From Bacteroidetes bacterium UBA2475 (lineage in GTDB: Bacteria > Bacteroidota > Bacteroidia > B-17B0 > Aurantibacillaceae), in contig DDPF01000016.1 of NCBI GenBank assembly GCA_002342065.1, positions 62,001 through 126,000 on the forward strand: DNA of 64,000 nucleotides. Reading direction: 5' to 3'. The notes beneath the pieces are model-generated. The model did no database searches. It was not told where the DNA came from and was given only the letters and a program-made list of their open reading frames with translations. A program made the translations under genes and the position numbers. Each line of letters begins with the position of its first letter. Position 1 is the stretch's first letter. Shown here piece after piece: positions 58,272-64,000 of the stretch.

Positions 58272-59141
58272 TCAGAGCACATTATTCGCCTGCTCTTTAA
58301 TTTTTTCCAGTTCGTCTTTCATTAACACAACCAGTTTTTGCATCTGCGCATCGTTAGCCTTTGAGCCTATAGTGTTTATCTCGCGACCGATTTCCTGGCT
58401 AATAAAATTTAGTTTTCTTCCCGGAGCTACTTCTTTGCAGGTCTCTATAAAATAATCCAAATGCGTTTTTAAACGTACTTTTTCTTCGTTGATGTCTAAT
58501 TTCTCAACGTAATAAATTAATTCCTGCTCAAAACGGTTCTCATCTATTTTACCTTTTCCTAAAACATCTTCAATATTATTTCGTATCCTGTCTTTAATTG
58601 CATTTATACGAATAAGATCTAAAGTTTTAATTTCTTCAAGGCAATTCCCAATTTTATTTAAACGTTCTTCAAAATCTTTTTTCAAAGAAAGTCCTTCCAT
58701 ATCTCTGAAATTATTTAATTGAACAATGGCTTCGTTCACGCATTGTTTAATTTGTTTCCATTCGTTCTCATCTGTTTCTTTACGTTCGCTTTTTAAAACA
58801 TCCGGAAATTTTAATACCTGTGTCAACGCATCGCCAATAGGTTCATTTAATTCAATGGCGAGGTTTTTTAGCTGATCGTGATATGCTTTTGCTAATTCAA
58901 TATTTATCTCAACCGGCGTTTCTGCTTTTTTAGATTCAATATAAATGCTCAGGTCAATTTTACCGCGCTCTAACTGTTTAGAGATATCATTACGCAATTC
59001 TAATTCGTAGTTTCTTAATCCTGAAGATAAACGCAAACTAATATCCGCACCTTTACTGTTTAGCGAGCGGATCTCTACATTAATTGTTTTATCTTCTAAT
59101 TCTAAAGTGGCTTTTCCAAAGCCGGTCATTGATCTAATCAT
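58272..59141 (-). CDS. yicC: YicC family endoribonuclease-like protein
   Basis: 289 residues. N-terminal domain starts MIRSMTGFGKATLELEDKTI and includes VEIRSLNSKGADISLRLSSG, LRNDISKQLERGKIDLSIYI. The C-terminal DUF1732 domain has QELIYYVEKLDINEEKVRLK, THLDYFIETCKEVAPGRKLN, FISQEIGREINTIGSKANDA, highly conserved in the family. YicC proteins cut RNA and affect small-RNA stability in E. coli. The gmk gene often found next to yicC is not here; an EamA transporter gene lies 16 bases upstream on the same strand. Confidence 0.95.
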   Translation of the reverse strand: MIRSMTGFGKATLELEDKTINVEIRSLNSKGADISLRLSSGLRNYELELRNDISKQLERGKIDLSIYIESKKAETPVEINIELAKAYHDQLKNLAIELNEPIGDALTQVLKFPDVLKSERKETDENEWKQIKQCVNEAIVQLNNFRDMEGLSLKKDFEERLNKIGNCLEEIKTLDLIRINAIKDRIRNNIEDVLGKGKIDENRFEQELIYYVEKLDINEEKVRLKTHLDYFIETCKEVAPGRKLNFISQEIGREINTIGSKANDAQMQKLVVLMKDELEKIKEQANNVL

Positions 59142-59157
59142 GTTGTAATTTTTTTGT

Positions 59158-60084
59158 TTAAGACGAAGTGATCTTAGATCTACTTTGTCCTTTTTTTTTG
59201 TTTACCAGGTACAAACCGCAAATTATTAAAATTCCTGAGAATATTTTAATAGGAGTTAATTTATCTTCTCCCATAATAATAGCAAATATAGTAGCTAAAA
59301 ACGGTTGTAAATAAATATACATACTAACAGTGTTGGCACTTAATGATTGCAGTCCATAAATATTTAATAAGTAAGCAAAAAATGTAGTGGCAATTATTAC
59401 AAAGCAGGTAGCAAATATGGCATGTGGTGTAAAAAGGTGCCAGTTTGTATCCATCATATCATTTAACCCAATTGGTATGATGTATATACTGCCAAATAAG
59501 AACATCCAGCGCATAACAGTTACCGTGTTATATTTTTGCATAATTGGTTTTACAAGTACTACAAAAATTGCCCAGGAGGTAGAGTTGATCAGTGTCATAA
59601 GGTCACCCACTTTTGTTTCGCTGCCAAAACTAAAGTTACCTTTAAATAATAAAAGTATCATGGCGCCAATAACAGCAAGGGTTAAACCACTTACCTTTAA
59701 AATAGTTATGCGCTCTTTTAAAATAATTAAAGTAAAAATAAATACGATAATTGGATTGGATACCATGATGATGGCAGAATTGATGGGATGCGTTAAGCTT
59801 AAGCCCCAGATAAAGAATACCTGGTTAATAACCACGCCAAACAAAGCCAACCAAACCATTTTGATCATATCGGCTTTCTCAACCTTTTGCGTTTTAACAA
59901 ATATAGAAAGTATCCAAAAAAGGAGGCTCGCTCCAAATATGCGTAAGAATACCAATGCCAGCGGACCAATAAAATCGGGCATTAAACCCTTGGCAATAGA
60001 ATAATTAAGCGCGTACACAATTTGTGCAGCGAATAAAGCAATATGTCCTTTTACGGCGTTTGTCAAACCATGTAAATATACCAA
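59158..60084 (-). CDS. EamA/DMT family transporter
   Basis: 308 residues, ten membrane helices in two EamA repeats (about 12-140 and 155-295). Repeat 1: AAQIVYALNYSIAKGLMPDF, LALVFLRIFGASLLFWILSI and HPINSAIIMVSNPIIVFIFT. Repeat 2: LINSTSWAIFVVLVKPIMQK, MYIYLQPFLATIFAIIMGED. Exports or imports metabolites by an unknown coupling. Same strand as yicC. Divergent from the gene at 60126 over 41 bases, so the two share a promoter region. Confidence 0.92.
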   Translation of the reverse strand: MVYLHGLTNAVKGHIALFAAQIVYALNYSIAKGLMPDFIGPLALVFLRIFGASLLFWILSIFVKTQKVEKADMIKMVWLALFGVVINQVFFIWGLSLTHPINSAIIMVSNPIIVFIFTLIILKERITILKVSGLTLAVIGAMILLLFKGNFSFGSETKVGDLMTLINSTSWAIFVVLVKPIMQKYNTVTVMRWMFLFGSIYIIPIGLNDMMDTNWHLFTPHAIFATCFVIIATTFFAYLLNIYGLQSLSANTVSMYIYLQPFLATIFAIIMGEDKLTPIKIFSGILIICGLYLVNKKKGQSRSKITSS

Positions 60085-60111
60085 GAGTTAGGCGATTTTT
60101 TAATTAAACCT

Positions 60112-60119
60112 TATTTTTG
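60112..60119 (+). promoter_or_regulatory. Bacteroidota -7 promoter element, close to start codon
   Basis: TATTTTTG, perfect match, 6 bases before the ATG at 60126. No -33 TTG at the usual distance. Confidence 0.45.
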
Positions 60120-60125
60120 TGCTTT

Positions 60126-60914
60126 ATGTTAAAGTATAAGGACCAATTAGGGAATATAATTAAGCTTGATAAAAAGCCCTTGCGAATTATTTCTATTGTG
60201 CCATCGCAATCAGAATTTTTATGGGATATTGGTTTGCGAAACGAATTGGTTGGTATTACTAAATTTTGTGTTCATCCCGCAGAAATGTTCAAGAGTATTG
60301 AAAGAGTAGGTGGGACAAAAAACCTGAACATTAACAAGATCCGCGCTTTAAAACCTGACTTGATAATTGGTAATAAAGAAGAAAATGAGCAGGCAGATAT
60401 TGAATTGTTGCAAAAAGAATTTAATGTTTGGATGAGCGACATCTACACATTTGATGACGCTTTTGAAATGATGAACGGCTTGGGAGATATATTTGATAAA
60501 AAAAATCAAGCGAAAAAAATAGTTGATGAGATAAAGCGAACACTACCGGAAGTAGAAAATATTTTAAAGGGGCAAAAGACCGCTTATTTTATTTGGTACA
60601 AGCCCTATATGTGTGCCGCAAAGAATACATTTATAGATAATGTTTTAAATTATATAGGATTAAAAAATGCTATTGGAAATCTTAAACGTTATCCGAAACT
60701 GGATGATGAAGAATTAAAACAAATTAAGCCTGAGTTTTGTCTTTTATCCAGCGAGCCTTTTCCTTTTAAAGTAAAACATATTAAAGAACTAAGGGATAAA
60801 TTACCGGAAGCTAAAATTGTTATTGTTGATGGTGAGATCTTCAGCTGGTATGGATCGCGTTTGCTGCATTTTACGGAATACGTAAAACAATTGAAAAAAA
60901 TGCTGGATGTTTGA
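60126..60914 (+). CDS. BtuF-type helical-backbone metal receptor without signal peptide
   Basis: 262 residues from the ATG at 60126; an in-frame TTG at 60117 lies inside the -7 box. The fold matches class III periplasmic binding proteins for cobalamin or siderophores: LRIISIVPSQSEFLWDIGLR, ELVGITKFCVHPAEM, RVGGTKNLNINKIRALKPDL, then a long spanning helix (AFEMMNGLGDIFDKKNQAKK) and a second lobe (KPEFCLLSSEPFPFKVKHIK). There is no signal peptide or lipobox, so it should stay in the cytoplasm, unlike true transport receptors. A cofactor-handling role is possible. No ABC transporter is adjacent. Confidence 0.82.
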   Translation: MLKYKDQLGNIIKLDKKPLRIISIVPSQSEFLWDIGLRNELVGITKFCVHPAEMFKSIERVGGTKNLNINKIRALKPDLIIGNKEENEQADIELLQKEFNVWMSDIYTFDDAFEMMNGLGDIFDKKNQAKKIVDEIKRTLPEVENILKGQKTAYFIWYKPYMCAAKNTFIDNVLNYIGLKNAIGNLKRYPKLDDEELKQIKPEFCLLSSEPFPFKVKHIKELRDKLPEAKIVIVDGEIFSWYGSRLLHFTEYVKQLKKMLDV

Positions 60915-60947
60915 TGACTCTGTTTTACGAATATAGTTTCAATTTTA

Positions 60948-61104
60948 TTAAGCCACTAATTTCACCAATCGCACGAAAAGTTATTTAATTTCGCATTTTA
61001 GTGAAATTATTTTTATTAGGATATTTTATCCTAATAAAAAACAAATTAACACAAAACAATAACTCGCATAACTGTTAGATTAATTTGTGAAATTCGCGGC
61101 TTAA
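60948..61104. repeat. 157-base inverted-repeat element with central hairpin
   Basis: TTAAGCCACTAATTTCAC (60948-60965) and GTGAAATTCGCGGCTTAA (61087-61104) match as reverse complements at 16 of 18 bases. Near the middle is a perfect 14-bp hairpin, TTTTTATTAGGATA-TTT-TATCCTAATAAAAA (61010-61040). The right end overlaps the stop codon of the minus-strand DUF983 gene. No ORF. Resembles dispersed AATTTCAC-type repeats of Bacteroidota. Confidence 0.6.
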
Positions 61105-61490
61105 ATTTTGTTTGCTTTTGGATTATAGCTTACAAACATGTTGATCCATATGGCTCTTGCAATTCTAAAATTAACTGGGAACAATCCAATAATAATTGTA
61201 ATAAGAAAAATTAAATGCGGTGCAATTTCCCAACCCCAAAAGTGGAAAACACTAAAATGTACTATTACCGCTATAATGGTTGTTAAGGCATGACTCATCA
61301 TCATGGCGCCATAATAAAAACCTGTTTCGCGCACTAGATCAAGGTTGCAAACAGGGCAGCGCGGAGGCATTTTATCCAATGTTTTTAATTTATAAGGATT
61401 TTTAACGGTGAACAAATTTCCTTCATGACATCTAGGGCATTTGCAGAGAAGGATACTATATATTTTTTTGCCTTTAAAAAAGGAACTCAT
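61101..61490 (-). CDS. DUF983 membrane protein
   Basis: 129 residues from the ATG at 61490 (MSSFFKGKKIYSILLCKCPR); a further in-frame ATG at 61550 would add 20 polar residues and sits next to the upstream terminator. A Cys-rich N-terminus with CPRCHEGNLF and CPVCNLDLV (two CxxC, likely zinc ribbon), then GFYYGAMMMSHALTTIIAV and two to three membrane helices. DUF983 proteins are inner-membrane proteins of unknown function, sometimes near cytochrome oxidase genes; none are here. The stop codon lies in the right arm of the repeat at 60948-61104. Confidence 0.85.
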   Translation of the reverse strand: MSSFFKGKKIYSILLCKCPRCHEGNLFTVKNPYKLKTLDKMPPRCPVCNLDLVRETGFYYGAMMMSHALTTIIAVIVHFSVFHFWGWEIAPHLIFLITIIIGLFPVNFRIARAIWINMFVSYNPKANKI

Positions 61491-61551
61491 CGCTAACAAA
61501 GGTATCGATTTATAATGCGCATTAATATGATAATACTCATTATAATTCATA

Positions 61552-61585
61552 AAAAAGCCCTTTCAATTAGTTGAAAGGGCTTTTT
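61552..61585 (-). terminator. Terminator of fumC
   Basis: AAAAAGCCCTTTCAA, TTAG, TTGAAAGGGCTTTTT: a 15-bp perfect stem with A and T runs on both sides, 16 bases after the fumC stop on the minus strand. Confidence 0.9.
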
Positions 61586-61600
61586 CGAAAAAACGAGATC

Positions 61601-63022
61601 TTATTTCATACTTCCAACCATGTCTTCAGGTTTTACCCATTGGTCAAACTGTTCGTTGGTAACATAACCTAATTCAATTGCTGCTTCGCGAAGGGTCTTA
61701 TTTCCTTTGTGTGCTGTTTTAGCAATTTTTGCGGCTTTTTCGTAACCAATATGTGTGTTTAAAGCAGTTACCAACATTAACGAATTTTCTAAATGTTGTT
61801 TAATAACAGGTAAGTTTGGTTCAATTCCAACCGCACATTTATCATTAAAGCTAACGCAGGCATCGCCAATTAATCTTGCACTCTGCAATACGTTAGAAGC
61901 AATTAATGGTTTAAACACATTCAATTCAAAATGTCCGTTCATGCCACCAATAGATACAGCAACATCGTTTCCAATTACCTGCGCGCAAACCATGGTCATT
62001 GCTTCGGGTTGCGTTGGGTTTACCTTACCAGGCATAATAGAGCTTCCCGGTTCGTTATCAGGAATTATCAATTCACCAATACCACAACGTGGACCTGATG
62101 ATAACATCCTTACATCGTTAGCTATTTTCATTAATGCAACAGCTGTGCGTTTTAAAGCGCCACTTATTTCAACCATCGCATCATGTGCAGCTAAAGCTTC
62201 AAATTTATTTGGTGCAGTTACAAAAGGTAATTTAGTAAGTTCAGCAATTTTTTTTGCTACTAATACATCATATCCTTTTGGTGTGTTAAGGCCGGTTCCA
62301 ACAGCTGTTCCACCTAACGCCAGTTCTTTAACGGCATCTAAAGCATTTTTTAAAGCGCGAATGCTCATATTAATTTGTTGCACGTATCCGCTAAATTCTT
62401 GTCCTAATGTTAAAGGCGTAGCATCCATAAAATGGGTACGACCTGTTTTTGTTATAGAAGCAAAATCCTTTGATTTTTTTTCTAAAGTAGCTTTTAATTT
62501 TTCTAAACCTGGTATTGTAATTTCTACTACCTGCTTGTAAGCCGCTATGTGCATTGCAGTTGGGTAGGTATCGTTACTTGATTGTGATTTATTTACGTCA
62601 TCGTTAGGATGTAAGATCTTTGGTTCATCTTCTAATTTTCCGCCATTCATAACATGTGCGCGGTAAGCAATTACTTCATTAGCATTCATGTTACTTTGCG
62701 TACCCGAACCTGTTTGCCAAATAACTAAAGGAAATTGATCATCCAGTTTTCCTGCAATAATCTCGTCACATGCTTTGCTTATTAAGTCACATTTTTCTTT
62801 GGTTAAAACGCCTAACTCCATATTGGCCATTGCAGCTGCCTTTTTTAAATAACCAAAAGCATAAATGATCTCTTTTGGCATACTGGCTTCTGGACCAATT
62901 TTAAAGTTGTTACGGCTGCGTTCTGTTTGCGCACCCCAATATACATGAGCAGGTACTTTTACCTCGCCCATCGTGTCTTTTTCTATTCTATAATCCATAG
63001 TTAATGTTTTTTCAGATTCCAT
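61601..63022 (-). CDS. fumC: Class II fumarate hydratase
   Basis: 473 residues. Interconverts fumarate and malate in the TCA cycle; iron-independent. Motifs: GSGTQSNMNANEVIAYRA, HPNDDVNKSQSSNDTYPTAM, TGRTHFMDATPLTLGQEF with the catalytic His region, and the signature GSSIMPGKVNPTQPEA. The ATG at 63022 adds eight residues (MESEKTLT) before MDYRIEKDTMGEV; the ATG at 62998 is where most fumarases begin and may be the true start. Monocistronic with its own terminator. Confidence 0.96.
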   Translation of the reverse strand: MESEKTLTMDYRIEKDTMGEVKVPAHVYWGAQTERSRNNFKIGPEASMPKEIIYAFGYLKKAAAMANMELGVLTKEKCDLISKACDEIIAGKLDDQFPLVIWQTGSGTQSNMNANEVIAYRAHVMNGGKLEDEPKILHPNDDVNKSQSSNDTYPTAMHIAAYKQVVEITIPGLEKLKATLEKKSKDFASITKTGRTHFMDATPLTLGQEFSGYVQQINMSIRALKNALDAVKELALGGTAVGTGLNTPKGYDVLVAKKIAELTKLPFVTAPNKFEALAAHDAMVEISGALKRTAVALMKIANDVRMLSSGPRCGIGELIIPDNEPGSSIMPGKVNPTQPEAMTMVCAQVIGNDVAVSIGGMNGHFELNVFKPLIASNVLQSARLIGDACVSFNDKCAVGIEPNLPVIKQHLENSLMLVTALNTHIGYEKAAKIAKTAHKGNKTLREAAIELGYVTNEQFDQWVKPEDMVGSMK

Positions 63023-63129
63023 TATTATTGCTTTTTGAAGCTATAAATTTAGGATTTATAAAACGGAAAGCAAATAGTATGATTAAGTAAAAAGTTAATC
63101 TATTTAGGTTCTCTATATGTTTGATGCCT

Positions 63130-64000
63130 TTAATTTACTATAACTTTTACGTTATATTCTATTTCTTCGATTATTAAAGTACAAACATAAATGCCCGGTA
63201 CTAGCTTTGTGTCAGGAATTATTTGAAATTTTGAATCAGTGTGCTCATTAGTATAGAATTTACTTTGGTAAAGTAATTTACTTTTTGAGTCTCTTAAAAG
63301 TAATAAAACCTCATGATTATTTTCTATTCCGGAAATATCGGCAGTAAATTCACCCATATTAGGGTTAGGATATATTACAAATCTAATATTTTTTGCCTTC
63401 GAATAATTAACAGAAATTACATTACTATAACTAAATAATCCACTAAAGTCTACCTGTTTTAGTCTATAATAACTAACATCAGATAATGGATCATTGTCTA
63501 TACAATTATAATCTAATGGAGAGGAACTATTCCCATTTATGGCTTTTGAATTTACTGTTACTCTTTTAGTAAAATTAAATGCATCTGAACTTCTTTCTAC
63601 ATCAAAATAATTTGAATTTTTTTCGGTAGCGGTAAGCCAAGATAATTCAACGAAACCATTATTTGGTTTTCCAATGAAATTAATCAATTCTATAGGTAAA
63701 ACAGTGCCACAGCCAGGTGTACTAGGTGGTATACACGCGGGGCCGGATAGAGGTCCAGAGGCAGCGTTCCAATAGTTATCCCCACAAACCTCGATATAGT
63801 TTGAATTTCCGCCCCCAGTACCGGGCGAAATAGTTCCGCCAGGAAATATATATATGATCGACTCACAATTTAATTTGAGCTTATTACCATTAGTAAATTT
63901 TAAAGTCCCGTAAATAGTAATTTTCAATGGTAAGTTTGAAGGGCAAGCAGAATAATCTTGTTGGGTTGAAATCGTAACAGTTATTCCCGCTGGAATAACA
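63130..64000 (-). CDS. T9SS-sorted secreted protein, C-terminal part (cut by window edge)
   Basis: The minus-strand frame is open from the window end to the TAA at 63130 (290 codons seen). The first part (VIPAGITVTISTQQDYSACP, ITIYGTLKFTNGNKLKLNCE, IYIFPGGTISPGTGGG) is a right-handed beta-helix-like region, followed by NYWNAASGPLSGPACIPPST. After CGTVLPIELINFIGKPNNG comes a fibronectin-like domain (VELSWLTATEKNSNYFDVER) typical before Bacteroidota sorting domains, then the T9SS type A signal (FVIYPNPNMGEFTADISGIE to LVPGIYVCTLIIEEIEYNVK). The signal peptide lies outside the window. Secreted through the type IX system. Function of the N-terminal part unknown. Confidence 0.85.
   Translation of the reverse strand, partial: VIPAGITVTISTQQDYSACPSNLPLKITIYGTLKFTNGNKLKLNCESIIYIFPGGTISPGTGGGNSNYIEVCGDNYWNAASGPLSGPACIPPSTPGCGTVLPIELINFIGKPNNGFVELSWLTATEKNSNYFDVERSSDAFNFTKRVTVNSKAINGNSSSPLDYNCIDNDPLSDVSYYRLKQVDFSGLFSYSNVISVNYSKAKNIRFVIYPNPNMGEFTADISGIENNHEVLLLLRDSKSKLLYQSKFYTNEHTDSKFQIIPDTKLVPGIYVCTLIIEEIEYNVKVIVN

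Noticed and set aside
59387..60004. 205-codon open frame antisense to the EamA transporter
   Set aside because: Shadow of a real ten-helix membrane protein gene; no features of its own.
61755..62540. 261-codon open frame antisense to fumC
   Set aside because: It is the opposite-strand shadow of a highly conserved gene; composition follows the codon bias of fumC and no start signal is visible.

Overview
The window is chromosomal DNA from a low-GC Bacteroidota bacterium. The evidence is two proteins with type IX secretion (T9SS) C-terminal sorting domains, many outer-membrane barrels and lipoproteins, a near-absence of Shine-Dalgarno sites, Bacteroidota-type promoters (TTG, about 19-20 bases, TAnnTTTG), a TamB protein and a fused formiminotransferase-cyclodeaminase. 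I cannot place it to genus. Most of the window is ordinary chromosome. The accessory-looking stretches are about 8.9-12.9 kb, 24.4-25.3 kb and 35.3-38.5 kb.

Layout. 0-2.3 kb: start of an MFS transporter and two envelope proteins sharing a domain. 2.3-3.3: miaA. 3.4-8.8: a four-gene O-acetylation operon (two SGNH proteins, MBOAT, acyltransferase-3). 8.9-12.9: an arsenic operon (arsR, DUF6428, arsC, aquaporin, sigZ) followed by three small Cys-rich proteins, two of them very short. 12.9-18.3: sensor PP2C phosphatase, a decayed SRPBCC gene, MATE pump, TPR protein. 18.4-25.1: signalling block with a lone receiver, a TerB/DnaJ protein, a sigma-54 activator and a four-PAS hybrid kinase, then a small secreted protein behind a sigma-54 promoter. 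25.2-32.2: hrpB, small envelope proteins, a NarL-type regulator with a lux-box-like palindrome, a Lys/Glu-rich TonB-like protein. 32.2-35.3: ArsR/SRPBCC pair with tandem operators, nhaA, a T9SS protein.

35.3-38.5: a tRNA-Leu(CAA) gene with its own promoter, flanked by partial tRNA-like copies and hairpins, a broken small gene, then a likely copper-handling cluster (Cys-rich four-helix protein, DUF4396 protein, beta-propeller lipoprotein). 38.5-48.2: FecR-N-like membrane protein, second TPR protein, DUF457-type hydrolase, prs-rplY, small secreted proteins, a CPA2 antiporter, a 7TM protein. 48.2-56.3: tamB, tsaD and a run of envelope proteins. 56.5-64: ftcD, yicC, EamA transporter, metal-receptor-like protein, DUF983 protein, fumC and a T9SS protein cut by the window edge.

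Points of most interest: the arsenic locus with an aquaporin, SigZ and three Cys-rich proteins but no efflux pump; the sigma-54 circuit; two TPR proteins that both stop just where the SpoIIE phosphatase domain of their relatives would begin; the tRNA-Leu locus; and at least five genes whose start codon lies 5-7 bases after a perfect -7 box, which predicts leaderless mRNAs.
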